Part shown: in pieces, positions 37,073 to 46,542 of the stretch
Numbering within the stretch: the first letter of the stretch is position 1
How the letters are laid out: the number at the start of each line of letters is the position of its first letter
Assembly (NCBI RefSeq): GCF_002368195.1
Contig: NZ_AP018178.1
Location: 5,918,145-5,982,144, forward strand
Direction: 5' to 3'
Length of the DNA: 64,000 nucleotides
DNA from: Calothrix sp. NIES-2100
GTDB lineage: Bacteria > Cyanobacteriota > Cyanobacteriia > Cyanobacteriales > Nostocaceae
Program-made: the position numbers and the translations under genes
The notes under the pieces: generated by a model
Seen by the model: only the letters and a program-made list of their open reading frames with translations
Database searches by the model: none
Told to the model about the DNA's origin: nothing

Positions 37073-37123
37073 TATTCAATTAATTGAATATAAAATTTAT
37101 TGTATATTCAATTAATTGAATAT
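37073..37123. promoter_or_regulatory. Twin palindromic PadR operator
   Basis: Two copies of one palindrome stand between the divergent genes: TATTCAATTAATTGAATA at 37073-37090 and ATATTCAATTAATTGAATAT at 37104-37123. Centres are 32 bases apart, three helical turns. Copy 2 ends 15 bases before the padR start codon, so the regulator likely represses itself and the DUF4188 gene. Binding is inferred from symmetry and position. Confidence 0.8.
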
Positions 37124-37138
37124 GTCAACTCATAGCCC

Positions 37139-37681
37139 ATGTCTCTTACCTATGCCATTGTGTCGGTTTTGGTCAGCGCCCCCAGTAGCGGTTATGACCT
37201 GGCCAAGCGATTCAACCCTTCCGTAGAAGGGTCAGTTGGTTTTTTCTGGAGCGCCAGTTTTCAACAGATTTACCGAGAACTCAACCGCTTAGAAGAAAAA
37301 GAATGGTTACAAGCCGAAGCTGTGCAACAAGAGAATCGACCCGACAAACGAATTTATGCGGTGACAGCATTGGGTAAACAGCAGTTGTGTCAGTGGATTG
37401 CTGAGCCAGAGGAAATGGCACCAATCAAAGATGATTTAATTGTGAAACTCTATGCTGGTCATCTGGTTTCGTCCAAGATGCTGGTAGCAAAACTAGAAAC
37501 CCATCGTCAGCAACATCAGCAGCGATTAGCGATTTATCAAGAAATTCAAAGCCAATACTTCCACAATCCGCAAGCATTGTCTGAAACCTTAAAGTTTCAG
37601 TACATGACCTTGTTGCGGGGAATTCACTATGAAACAGGCTGGTTGGCTTGGTGTGGCGAGATCATGCCGTTGCTGAATTGA
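37139..37681 (+). CDS. PadR-family transcriptional regulator
   Basis: 180 residues. The N-terminal winged helix (about 1-85) contains GYDLAKRF and the PadR motif FQQIYRELNRLEEKEWL. The C-terminal half (about 90-178) is the helical dimerisation domain of the PadR/AphA (Vir_act_alpha_C) type. The regulator should sense a small molecule and bind the twin palindrome just upstream. The divergent gene is its obvious target. Confidence 0.9.
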   Translation: MSLTYAIVSVLVSAPSSGYDLAKRFNPSVEGSVGFFWSASFQQIYRELNRLEEKEWLQAEAVQQENRPDKRIYAVTALGKQQLCQWIAEPEEMAPIKDDLIVKLYAGHLVSSKMLVAKLETHRQQHQQRLAIYQEIQSQYFHNPQALSETLKFQYMTLLRGIHYETGWLAWCGEIMPLLN

Positions 37682-37839
37682 CTGAAGAAAGGCAGAGGGG
37701 GACTGGGGAACAAGGAGGACAACTGACCAATGACTAATAACCAGAAATTCAGCCAAAAGCGATCGCCCAGCTTTTTACCCCCTCCTAACAGAAATAGATA
37801 TGATAGAAAAGTAGATAAAACTTAAAAAATATTCACCAA

Positions 37840-39264
37840 ATGCTGATTCACTCCTCTGGCTTGTCCAAGGTCAAAGACTCAGTAAAAGCAAAAATTTTCT
37901 TCGGTCATGAACCAAGTGCCGAGTTAATCGCCATTCTTACCGTCTACTTTGTCCAAGGTATCTTAGGGTTGGCGCGTTTAGCTGTCAGCTTTTTCCTGAA
38001 AGATGAACTGCTGCTGAGTCCGACTCAGGTATCGGCGCTATTGGGTGTAGTCGCCTTACCTTGGATTATCAAGCCAGTATTTGGCTTTATCTCTGATGGC
38101 TTGCCCATATTTGGCTATCGCCGACGACCATATCTAATTTTATCGGGAATATTGGGGACAATTTCCTGGGTGAGTCTGGCAACAATAGTTCATACTACCT
38201 GGGCAGCGACCTTAGCGATCGCCTTAAGCTCACTCTCGGTTGCAGTTAGTGATGTGATCGTTGACTCTTTAGTAGTTGAACGCGCTAGACGAGAATCCCA
38301 AGCAGATGCAGGTTCACTACAATCTATTTGCTGGGGTGCTTCCGCAGTTGGTGGTTTACTGACAGCTTATTTAAGCGGTTGGCTCCTAGAACATTTCTCT
38401 ACACACACTGTATTTGGGATTACCGCCATATTTCCGCTGTTAGTTTCATCTGTAGCTTGGTTAATTGCCGAGTCTCCTGTTAATCAAAATCCTCAAAATC
38501 CCGAGCAAAACCACGTTTTCAGCATCAAGCATCAACTGGGACAACTGCGTAAAGCCATTACCCAGAAAGCAATCTGGCTACCAACAGCATTTATCTTCAT
38601 TTGGCAAGCTACCCCAACTGCTGACGCAGCGTTTTTCTTTTTCACTACCAATGAATTGCACTTTGCACCAGAATTTTTGGGACGGGTACGCTTAGTAACA
38701 AATATTGCTTCTTTAGTTGGCATTTGGATTTTCCAACGGTTCCTTAAAACCCTACCTTTTCGGATTATCTTTGGTTGGAGTACATTTATTTCCGCAGCTT
38801 TAGGAATGACGATGCTGCTATTAGTCACTCACACCAACCGGGCTTTAGGTATAGATGACCACTGGTTTAGTTTGGGTGACAGCCTGATTCTCACCGTCAT
38901 GGGTCAAATTGCCTTTATGCCAGTATTGGTATTAGCAGCCAGAATTTCCCCTCCAGGAGTCGAAGCGACATTCTTTGCTTTATTAATGTCGGTAAATAAC
39001 CTAGCAGGAATGGTTTCCTATGAATTTGGGGCAATTATGATGCATTGGTTGGGAATCACCGAAACTAACTTTGAAATGCTGTGGCTACTAGTGGTAATTA
39101 CTAACCTCAGCACACTTTTACCATTGCCATTTCTTAGCTGGCTACCAGCCGCAGAAGCGCAAAATCAGATTTCATCATTGCAACCAGTCCCAACAAATGA
39201 GAAATTTGTGCCTGAGTCGATATCTGAAGTAGAAGCTACAAAAACCCAAATTCAAAGTCGTTAA
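37840..39264 (+). CDS. Folate/biopterin transporter family (BT1, MFS) membrane protein
   Basis: 474 residues with about twelve membrane segments. The N-terminal part (TVYFVQGILGLARLAVSFFLKD, then PWIIKPVFGFISDGLPIFGYRRRPY) is typical of the BT1 family; a cyanobacterial member (slr0642) has been shown to carry folate. Folate, pterin or a different solute could be the cargo here. The gene lies alone between padR and the carotenoid oxygenase gene on the same strand, without tight coupling. Confidence 0.85.
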   Translation: MLIHSSGLSKVKDSVKAKIFFGHEPSAELIAILTVYFVQGILGLARLAVSFFLKDELLLSPTQVSALLGVVALPWIIKPVFGFISDGLPIFGYRRRPYLILSGILGTISWVSLATIVHTTWAATLAIALSSLSVAVSDVIVDSLVVERARRESQADAGSLQSICWGASAVGGLLTAYLSGWLLEHFSTHTVFGITAIFPLLVSSVAWLIAESPVNQNPQNPEQNHVFSIKHQLGQLRKAITQKAIWLPTAFIFIWQATPTADAAFFFFTTNELHFAPEFLGRVRLVTNIASLVGIWIFQRFLKTLPFRIIFGWSTFISAALGMTMLLLVTHTNRALGIDDHWFSLGDSLILTVMGQIAFMPVLVLAARISPPGVEATFFALLMSVNNLAGMVSYEFGAIMMHWLGITETNFEMLWLLVVITNLSTLLPLPFLSWLPAAEAQNQISSLQPVPTNEKFVPESISEVEATKTQIQSR

Positions 39265-39411
39265 TAAACAATTATTTTGCCCAAAGACAAGGAAATTTCA
39301 TTGATTTCGTAGTAATTACTAAAGTGCTTTCTTTTCAAAGGGCTGAAGCTCTTACTACATCGATATTTCCTTGATGTCTTTGCGCAAGATAACAAGAGGA
39401 TATATTAGGAT

Positions 39412-40902
39412 ATGCAAAGTTCAAAAATTTCAGAAAGCGCAATTTTAGAAACATCTTACAATCGTATTGATTGGCAGGGAGGATATGAATCTCTATATCA
39501 AGAATTTGATTATTGGATTGATGATATAGAAGGACAAATTCCCGGAGAACTGCAAGGTACATTATTTAGAAATGGCCCTGGTTTATTAGATATTAATGGT
39601 CAACGTATTCATCACCCCTTTGATGGCGATGGGATGATTAGCCGCATTAGCTTTGTCAATGGTCGTGCCCATTTCCGCAATCGCTATGTGCGTACTGAAG
39701 ACTATATTGCAGAACAAAAAGCCGGAAAAATTCTTTATCGCGGTGTGTTTGGTACGCAAAAACCTGGTGGTTGGTTAGCTAATATTTTCGACTTCAAATT
39801 TAAAACTCTTGCTAATACCAATGTCATCTATTGGGGTAGTAAATTGTTGGCACTTTGGGAAGCTGCTGAACCCCACCGCCTAGACCCACATACCTTAGAA
39901 ACCTTGGGAAGGGAATATTTTAATGGTGTGTTGTCAACAGGTGAGGCTTTTAGTGCCCATCCTCGGTTAGACCCTAGTTGTCAACAAGATAATGGCGCAC
40001 CTTGCTTGGTTAACTTTTCCATTCAGCCAGGATTGTCTACTAAAATTACCATTTTTGAACTAAATCCAGCAGGTGAAATTATCAGAAAACACGCCTATAG
40101 TGTGCCTGGTTTCTGTTTTATTCATGACTTTGTCATTACTGCTAATTACTGCATCTTTTTTCAAAATCCTGTCAGTTTCAATCCCCTACCTATGGCTTTG
40201 GGAATCCGGGCGGCTGGGGAATGTATTAAATTTAATCCGCATCAACCAACGCGGGTTATTGTTATTCCTCGTAACCCCCGTGGGAAAGAAGATATCAAAA
40301 TCTTAGAAACTCAATCAGGTTTTGTCTTTCATCACGTCAATGCTTTTGAAGTGGGGGATAAAATTGTCATTGACTCTATATGCTACGATGCCTTAGCAGA
40401 AGTGGAACCCCAAAGCGATTTTCGCCAAGTGAATTTTGAGGCGAATGCACCAGGACAACTCTGGAGGTTTAAGCTGCAACTCCAAAATGGGACGGTGGAA
40501 CGCAAGTTACTTGAAAGCCGTTGTTGTGAGTTTCCTTCTATCAATCCGGCTAACGTCGGACACCAATATCGTTATCTATATATAGGTGCAGCTCATGCAG
40601 AGACCGGTAATGCTCCCTTGCAAGCAATTTTGAAAATTGATTTAGATTCGGGAGAAAAACAACTTTGGAGTGCAGCACCCCGTGGGTTTATGGGTGAGCC
40701 AATTTTCGTTCCTCGTCCTGGTTCGGAAAGGGAAGATGACGGCTGGTTGCTGGCTTTGGTCTATGATGCAGCTCATCATCGCTCAGATGTGGTAATTTTG
40801 GATGCTAGAGATTTAAATAAAGGTGCGATCGCACGTTTGCATCTTAAGCATCATATTCCCTACGGTCTGCATGGAAGTTTCACTTCTGAAGTGTTTGTAT
40901 AG
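39412..40902 (+). CDS. Carotenoid cleavage oxygenase (RPE65/CCD family)
   Basis: 496 residues of the seven-bladed propeller family. The iron-binding histidines fall in the expected motifs: FSAHPRLD, CFIHDFVIT, FVFHHVNAFE and PYGLHGSF near the C-terminus. The N-terminal FRNGPGLLDINGQRIHHPFDGDGM is typical. The enzyme cleaves carotenoids or apocarotenoids with O2; which double bond is cut cannot be read from the sequence. The stop codon is 7 bases from the end of a convergent CYP120-like P450 gene, which suggests linked apocarotenoid or retinoid chemistry. Confidence 0.93.
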   Translation: MQSSKISESAILETSYNRIDWQGGYESLYQEFDYWIDDIEGQIPGELQGTLFRNGPGLLDINGQRIHHPFDGDGMISRISFVNGRAHFRNRYVRTEDYIAEQKAGKILYRGVFGTQKPGGWLANIFDFKFKTLANTNVIYWGSKLLALWEAAEPHRLDPHTLETLGREYFNGVLSTGEAFSAHPRLDPSCQQDNGAPCLVNFSIQPGLSTKITIFELNPAGEIIRKHAYSVPGFCFIHDFVITANYCIFFQNPVSFNPLPMALGIRAAGECIKFNPHQPTRVIVIPRNPRGKEDIKILETQSGFVFHHVNAFEVGDKIVIDSICYDALAEVEPQSDFRQVNFEANAPGQLWRFKLQLQNGTVERKLLESRCCEFPSINPANVGHQYRYLYIGAAHAETGNAPLQAILKIDLDSGEKQLWSAAPRGFMGEPIFVPRPGSEREDDGWLLALVYDAAHHRSDVVILDARDLNKGAIARLHLKHHIPYGLHGSFTSEVFV

Positions 40903-40909
40903 GCTTAAT

Positions 40910-42274
40910 TCAAATAGCACTATATACTTTTTCTTCTGTCTTCAGAGAGCGAAAACTTACCTTGAAACCATCACGCGGTTTAGGTGTGGGAACCATTACC
41001 AAATCTAGATTTTGTTCTGCTAGTGGTTCCCAATTATACCCACGAATTAAAAGTGCGGCGAATAGCTTCATTTCCAGTTTGGCAAACTCCTTACCCAGGC
41101 ATTCCCGCACTCCCCCACCAAATGGCACATAGCTAAATGGTTTTGCTTTATCCTCTGCCTGTTCTGGTGCAAATCGCTGTGGATTAAATTCTTGTACTTC
41201 AGTATAAATACTAGTATCTTGATGTGTTTTTCCAATTTGGTAGAGAACCGACCAGCCTTGAGGAATACGCCAGCCATTAAACTCACATGATTGAATCACT
41301 TGGCGGAAACCTCCACCGACTGGGGGAATAACTCGTAGTACTTCCTTGAGTACTTGGTCTAGATAGTGCATCTGTTGTAGATGCGCCATCGTTAGCGGTT
41401 CCTCAAGAGCCAATTGCTGTTGTTCTGCACGGGCTTGGGCTAAAACTGCTGGATTCTGGGCTAATAACAAACATAGAGAAGCGATCGCAGAAGTCAATGT
41501 CTCATGGCCAGCAAATAATAATAGTAGCACTTGGTCTTTAAGCTCTGGCAAGCTCAAGCTATTACCTTCTTCATCCCGTGCTTGCAAAAGCAGTCCCAAA
41601 GCATCTTCAGAGGAATCAGGTTGTTGTTGACGTTGAAGAATGATTTCTTCAATTTTCAGTAGTAGCTGCTGACGACAACGCAACGCCCGACCAAACTTAG
41701 TCCAGGGTAACCTTACAGGAATAGTAAATAAACCCCCGCACCATTCCTCAAACAACTCAGCAAAATGGCTATCAGCCGCTGCATCTGTGCCAATCAGCAA
41801 TTTACAGGCAACATCAAAAGTATACTTTCTTAATTCCGGATACCAGGTCAATTGACCCATATCTTCCCATTTATGCAAATAAGCCTGGGTTATTTCCTCC
41901 ATTTTGCCCACATATCCCGCCAGCGCCCTAGGTTGAAAGGCTTGTGATAGTAGCTTACGCCGCTTCTGATGTGTACCACCCGTCTGTACTGCAAGGGATG
42001 CGGGGCCTAGTAAAGTTCTAGTGCTATCCGGCCAGCTGATTGAAAAATATTGGTTTTCGTTAGTTAATAAAAAACGATTAGCATCAGCTCCGATCATTAT
42101 TACTGTGGGACTGCCAAACAGATGAGTTTTGAAGATTGATCCATATCTTTGATACCGCTTATCAGTAAAGTCTGGATCGCGTAAAAAACTAATTGTTTCG
42201 CCAATTAATGGTAAACCGAAGTTGCCAGGAGGTAAAGGAAGAGGATGTTTAACCTCAGTAACAGTGGTTTTCAT
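40910..42274 (-). CDS. Cytochrome P450, CYP120-like
   Basis: 454 residues. The heme-binding loop FGGGVRECLGKEF has Cys392, the I helix reads LLLFAGHETLTS, and the K helix ExxR is present (LKEVLRVIPP). The proline-rich start LPLPPGNFGLPLIGET matches the CYP26/CYP120 group. Synechocystis CYP120A1 hydroxylates retinoic acid. Here the gene runs towards the carotenoid oxygenase gene with 7 bases between the stops, so both could process one apocarotenoid. No membrane anchor is seen, in line with a soluble cyanobacterial P450. Confidence 0.92.
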   Translation of the reverse strand: MKTTVTEVKHPLPLPPGNFGLPLIGETISFLRDPDFTDKRYQRYGSIFKTHLFGSPTVIMIGADANRFLLTNENQYFSISWPDSTRTLLGPASLAVQTGGTHQKRRKLLSQAFQPRALAGYVGKMEEITQAYLHKWEDMGQLTWYPELRKYTFDVACKLLIGTDAAADSHFAELFEEWCGGLFTIPVRLPWTKFGRALRCRQQLLLKIEEIILQRQQQPDSSEDALGLLLQARDEEGNSLSLPELKDQVLLLLFAGHETLTSAIASLCLLLAQNPAVLAQARAEQQQLALEEPLTMAHLQQMHYLDQVLKEVLRVIPPVGGGFRQVIQSCEFNGWRIPQGWSVLYQIGKTHQDTSIYTEVQEFNPQRFAPEQAEDKAKPFSYVPFGGGVRECLGKEFAKLEMKLFAALLIRGYNWEPLAEQNLDLVMVPTPKPRDGFKVSFRSLKTEEKVYSAI

Positions 42275-42363
42275 GCATTAAACCTTACAGATTGAAAGCA
42301 GCTTTTTGATCCTAAAGCATTTGCCAAAATTCTGAATTCTTCTAGAGTAGGCTATGCCCTACT

Positions 42364-42500
42364 AGCCCTTTCAAGGTGGATAAAAATTCTCGTGCAATTC
42401 TTCTGTAATCTCTTATCTCTGTGTTATCTGAGCCTAATCAGGTTAGATAAATTCCTTTTGAACCGCACAGAACGCTCCAGAACGCACACAGAAGAAGAAA
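42364..42500. repeat. Degenerate dispersed repeat
   Basis: CCCTTTCAAGGTGGATAAAA plus the later AATCTCTTATCTCTGTGTT resemble, in reverse orientation, the 157-bp insert at 1878-2034. The remaining part of the spacer (to 42747) contains another palindromic repeat near 42530-42575. Confidence 0.5.
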
Positions 42501-42644
42501 TTTTACTTTTTCAGGGCAATGCTTTGTTCTATCGGAGACGCTAGACGTAGTTTGCTTAAGCGTAGGTGTAAGACGATCGCATCCACAACAAAAGCTGGAA
42601 AATTCTTCTTACCTAGCCTACATGCATAAAACTCAAATAAAATT

Positions 42645-42658
42645 GTAACAAAAACTAC
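42645..42658 (+). promoter_or_regulatory. NtcA-type box upstream of glutamate dehydrogenase
   Basis: GTA-N8-TAC occurs exactly here, 90 bases before the gdhA start. A TAN3T box (TAAGCT, 42689-42694) follows after 30 bases, longer than the usual 22. The motif is short and expected by chance several times per window; the link to nitrogen metabolism is its main support. Confidence 0.35.
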
Positions 42659-42747
42659 AAAAAACCTAACTTTCTTTTAAAAAAAGGATAAGCTAGCCAT
42701 ATATATATTTCCGGTTCGTAAAGATACCGCGATTAGGAGAAAATTTT

Positions 42748-44037
42748 ATGGTTGCAACACCTGTACTGCCGCTGGAACCTGCCACTCCAGCGCATATTTG
42801 TCCATTCGATCAAGCTTGTAGCTACCTAGAAGCGGCAGCTAAAGAATTAAAATTAGATCAAGGAATTTTAGAAATTCTCAGCCACCCACGGAAAGTTGTT
42901 ACAGTTTCCATTCCGGTAAGACTGGATAATGGAGAAATACGGGTATTTGCCGGACACAGGGTACAACACTCTGATATCTTAGGCCCTTATAAAGGTGGAA
43001 CTCGTTACCATCCAGCTGTGACACTGCGGGAAGTCTCTGCTTTAGCAATGCTGATGACTTGGAAATGTGCATTGTTGGGAATTCCTTACGGTGGTGCTAA
43101 GGGTGGTATTGCTATAGATCCAAAGCATTACAGCGTTAGTGAATTAGAACGGATTACCCGACGTTACACCAGCGAATTAATTAAAGATATCGGCCCATCT
43201 GTAGATATTCCCGCACCAGATGTAGGTACTTCCGCCCGTGAGATGGCGTGGATGATGGACACTTATTCAATGAATGTTGGCCATGCTGTACCAGGGGTGG
43301 TAACTGGTAAACCAATTTCAATTGGTGGTTCCAGGGGACGGGAAATGGCTACCGGGCGCGGGACGATGATTATTGTCCGGGAAGCTTTGGCGGATCAAGG
43401 TAAATCTCTGGTGGGTGTGCGAGTAGCCATTCAGGGTTTTGGTAATGTGGGTATGGCAGCAGCTGAATTGCTACACCAAGAAGGAGCAATTATTATAGCT
43501 GTGTCTAACAGTAGTGGCGGTATATATTCGGAAACTGGTTTGGATATTCCCGCTTTAAAAGCCTACGCTGCTAAAAATCACCGCAGTGTTGTTGGTTTCC
43601 CGCAAACAGTACCAATTAGCAACGCAGATTTACTCACTTTACCTTGCGATGTCTTAATTCCCGCAGCTTTGGAAAACCAAATCACTGAAGAAAATGTGAA
43701 TCAGATACAAGCGCATATTGTTGCAGAAGCAGCCAACGGGCCAGTAACTTTAGAAGCCAACCAAGCACTAGAGGCGCGGGGTGTAATAGTGCTACCAGAT
43801 ATTTTGGCGAATGCTGGTGGTGTTGTGGTTAGTTATTTGGAATGGGTACAAGGACTTTCTTATCTGTTCTGGGATGAAGAAAGAGTTAATCGCGAAATGG
43901 AACATTTGATGGTGCAAGCTTACCGTCAAGTGATAGAACAATCGAAGAAAAGGCAGATGACAATGCGTTTAGCAGCTTACACCCTAGGCGTGGGTAGAGT
44001 TGCGCAAGCATTGAGCGATCGCGGTCTTTATCCTTAA
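42748..44037 (+). CDS. gdhA: Glutamate dehydrogenase (Glu/Leu/Phe/Val dehydrogenase family)
   Basis: 429 residues, the length of hexameric family I glutamate dehydrogenases. The substrate-binding motif GPYKGGTRYHP and the catalytic lysine motif PYGGAKGGI are present. The Rossmann loop GFGNVG marks the dinucleotide site. The enzyme joins 2-oxoglutarate and ammonium or runs the reverse reaction; cofactor choice is not decided. GGAGAAA before the ATG supports the start. A possible NtcA box lies upstream. Confidence 0.93.
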   Translation: MVATPVLPLEPATPAHICPFDQACSYLEAAAKELKLDQGILEILSHPRKVVTVSIPVRLDNGEIRVFAGHRVQHSDILGPYKGGTRYHPAVTLREVSALAMLMTWKCALLGIPYGGAKGGIAIDPKHYSVSELERITRRYTSELIKDIGPSVDIPAPDVGTSAREMAWMMDTYSMNVGHAVPGVVTGKPISIGGSRGREMATGRGTMIIVREALADQGKSLVGVRVAIQGFGNVGMAAAELLHQEGAIIIAVSNSSGGIYSETGLDIPALKAYAAKNHRSVVGFPQTVPISNADLLTLPCDVLIPAALENQITEENVNQIQAHIVAEAANGPVTLEANQALEARGVIVLPDILANAGGVVVSYLEWVQGLSYLFWDEERVNREMEHLMVQAYRQVIEQSKKRQMTMRLAAYTLGVGRVAQALSDRGLYP

Positions 44038-44215
44038 TTGTCATTTGTCATTGGTCATTGGTCATTTGCGATCGCCAAATAACTGGTAACTTAGGTTACT
44101 AATCTAATTTTAGAGGTGGATGATTTATCTGCCTCTTTTTTTTGGCGATCGCTAAATTAGTTACCAATCACCTGATTAATATCATGTCCGCCAAATTACT
44201 TACGATATGTCATTG

Positions 44216-44300
44216 CGAGCGCAACGAAGTGAAGCGTAGACGCGGAGCGGCTTCTCGTTCGCGTAGCGTCTCGTAGAGAAGAGTAGCAATCACAAGGATT
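44216..44300. repeat. Palindromic dispersed repeat
   Basis: A GC-rich repeat (GCGTAGACGCGGAGCGGCTTCTCGTTCGCGTAGCGTCTCG type words) is placed between TCATTGCGAGCG and AGTAGCAATCACAAGG. Related words occur at 42530, 58440-58560 and 61391-61475. Such repeats are spread through Nostoc-type genomes. The rest of the 44038-44510 spacer shows no gene. Confidence 0.6.
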
Positions 44301-44510
44301 ATGCGATTGCTTCACTTCGTTCGCAATTGCTTTGTGTTTAACCGGACATGATATAAATTATTTTTTGCTTACATTGTAGAAGAGAGATTTATCAGAGAGG
44401 TTTTCCAGATACCGTGAAAAGTCAGATTTATAACCAAATAGTAATTAATTATTCTCAGTCAGACAGAAGTCAAAAAGTGAGAAAATAGATCAGGTTTTTT
44501 ATTGAATTTT

Positions 44511-45932
44511 ATGATGTGGCTAGTTGCGCTTTTTATCTGTTTTGGTTGGATGCTATCTTTATGTTTACATGAGTTTGGTCATGCAATAGTCGCATATTGG
44601 GGTGGAGATACTTCTGTCAAAGATAAGGGATATTTGACCTTAAATCCACTCAAATATTCTGACCAAAATTTGAGTCTGGTGATGCCAATATTTTTTCTTT
44701 TAATTGGTGGTATTGCTCTACCTGGAGGTGCAGTTTACATCAACCATAATCGATTGCGCAATCGTTTCTGGCAAAGTGCTGTTTCAGCAGCAGGCCCAAT
44801 CGCTGATATAATTCTAGCTTGTTTACTATCACTACTTTTAATCTCGGCTGGAGATTACGTATATATAGTAAATCGAGATTCAAGTTTCTTCTATTTGATA
44901 GCTGCATTAGCTTATGTAATTTCTCTGAATATCTATGTGGTATTGATTAATTTATTACCGATTCCTGGTCTGGATGGTTATGGTATTATTGAACCTTGGT
45001 TACCACAAGCAATTCAACAGCAATTTAACAAAATTGCTAAATATGGAGTTTGGGTACTAATTGGTTTATTATGGTTTGTCCGACCTTTCAATCTATTTTT
45101 ATGGAATCTAGCCGATACAATTAGTGATTTTTTGCATATACCGACATATTTAACTCTAGTAGCTAGTGAAATATTTAGAGAATATTCCCGGTATTTAGTT
45201 TTCGGATTAGTTTTGCTTTTATGGATATTTAGAGACAAAAATAAACTATTGCAAAAGCAAGCTGCTCAACTAATTGATGCCAAAAAATATGAGCAAGCGA
45301 TCGCCTGTTATGATAAAATTATCAAAAATCAACCAAAAAATGCTGACGCATGGTACGGACGAGGCTATGCGCTGAATTATTTGCACAAACATGAAGAAGC
45401 GATCGCAGCTTACGATCAAACTATTCAAATCCAACCAGATAACAATGACGCTTGGTATTTGCGTGGTTATTCACTCTATTCATTGCAGAGATACATAGAG
45501 GCGCTGGCTGCTTACGACAAAGCACTAGAAATCAAATTCGATCAACCAGAAATTTGGTTTGATAAAGGAATGGTTCTCCAAGATTTAGAACGTTATGAAG
45601 AAGCGATCGCTGCTTACGATCGAGTTATTCAACTCAATGCAAATCATACCAAAGCTTGGAATTACAAAGGTATCTCTTTGATGAATTTACAACAATATGA
45701 AGAGGCTTTGGCTATTTACGAGCAAGCAATTATCATCAACCCTGAAGACCCTTATTACTGGTACAATCAAGCCTGTTGTTATGCATTGCAAAACAATGTC
45801 ATTCTGGCAACAGAAAAACTACAACAAGCAATCAAACTCGATCCCGAAAACATCCGCCAACTTGTCAAAACAGACCATGATTTTGACGGAATTCGAGAAC
45901 ATGAACTTTTTCAAAGCTTAGTCATAGATTAG
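44511..45932 (+). CDS. M50 site-2-type metalloprotease with C-terminal TPR repeats
   Basis: About 474 residues from the ATG at 44511; a TTG at 44502 would add three residues. The membrane part (about 1-240) has the zinc motif HEFGH near residue 20 and the second motif NLLPIPGLDGYGI, both needed for zinc. About six tetratricopeptide repeats follow (YEQAIACYDKII type, about 250-470). M50 enzymes cut within membranes, often to release regulators. The TPR array presumably docks a cytoplasmic partner; the fusion is uncommon outside cyanobacteria. No obvious substrate gene is adjacent. Confidence 0.88.
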   Translation: MMWLVALFICFGWMLSLCLHEFGHAIVAYWGGDTSVKDKGYLTLNPLKYSDQNLSLVMPIFFLLIGGIALPGGAVYINHNRLRNRFWQSAVSAAGPIADIILACLLSLLLISAGDYVYIVNRDSSFFYLIAALAYVISLNIYVVLINLLPIPGLDGYGIIEPWLPQAIQQQFNKIAKYGVWVLIGLLWFVRPFNLFLWNLADTISDFLHIPTYLTLVASEIFREYSRYLVFGLVLLLWIFRDKNKLLQKQAAQLIDAKKYEQAIACYDKIIKNQPKNADAWYGRGYALNYLHKHEEAIAAYDQTIQIQPDNNDAWYLRGYSLYSLQRYIEALAAYDKALEIKFDQPEIWFDKGMVLQDLERYEEAIAAYDRVIQLNANHTKAWNYKGISLMNLQQYEEALAIYEQAIIINPEDPYYWYNQACCYALQNNVILATEKLQQAIKLDPENIRQLVKTDHDFDGIREHELFQSLVID

Positions 45933-46032
45933 CTCCCCTAGATCCCCTCTTAAAGAAGTCGGGGATCTGAACAACGCTGACGCACTGAACCCTGAAACCC
46001 AGATCCCCCCTAACCCCCCTGGAACTCTTAAG

Positions 46033-46542
46033 CCCCCTTGGGAAGCAGGGCTGTTTCATTCCCTAAAAGATGTAAAATGACAAGCGTCGAGGGGATGAAA
46101 ATAATGGGTGCTTCTCTGATTGAACAACTACGGCAAGTAAAAGATTTTCGAGTCAAAGATGGGCAAAGACATCAACTGTGGATGGTATTGCTGTTTGTGA
46201 TTATGGGAACAATGAGCGGGTACGTAGGCTATCGTGCATGGGGGGACTTTGTCAAACGCCATCGTCGTGTATTGATTGATCAATTCGGAATTCAAAAACA
46301 TGGTGTGCCCTCCTACTCGACGATGGGCGCGAATATTAATAGGAGTAGACTTTGATATTCTGTCCAAAATCTTCAATCAGTGGGCGCAGAATTACGTTCA
46401 AGTGGATACATCTGAGTGGTTTGGAATTGATGGTAAAAGTATCAAAGGAACTGTACAAGCCCAAGCCCAAAGATTTATTTCTCATGATATTGACAAACTC
46501 TTATCCCTTGTGGGATGAAACAGCCCTGCCTTAATAAGGGGG
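46033..46542. mobile_element. Internally deleted ISAs1-type insertion sequence with terminal inverted repeats
   Basis: The left end CCCCCTT plus GCAGGGCTGTTTCAT (46046-46059) is repeated inverted at the right end (ATGAAACAGCCCTGC at 46515-46529, then AAGGGGG to 46542). About 510 bases lie between the outer ends, versus over 1.2 kb for a complete element. The inside is a fused and frameshifted transposase fragment. Both ends are intact, so a related transposase elsewhere could still move it. Confidence 0.8.
46038..46518 (+). pseudogene. ISAs1-family transposase fragment, frameshifted and truncated
   Basis: From about 46080 the frame encodes the ISAs1 N-terminal domain (DFRVKDGQRHQLWMVLLFVI, then MGTMSGY and WGDFVKRH). 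It shifts near 46316-46330 into another frame that continues VDFDILSKIFNQWAQ and WFGIDGKSIKGT, holding the first catalytic aspartate (DGKSIKG). It stops at 46518. The DDE core beyond this is missing. The protein cannot be active. Confidence 0.85.

Noticed and set aside
46038..46518. Two separate small genes
   Set aside because: Both pieces are one ISAs1 transposase broken by a frameshift and lie between its inverted ends.
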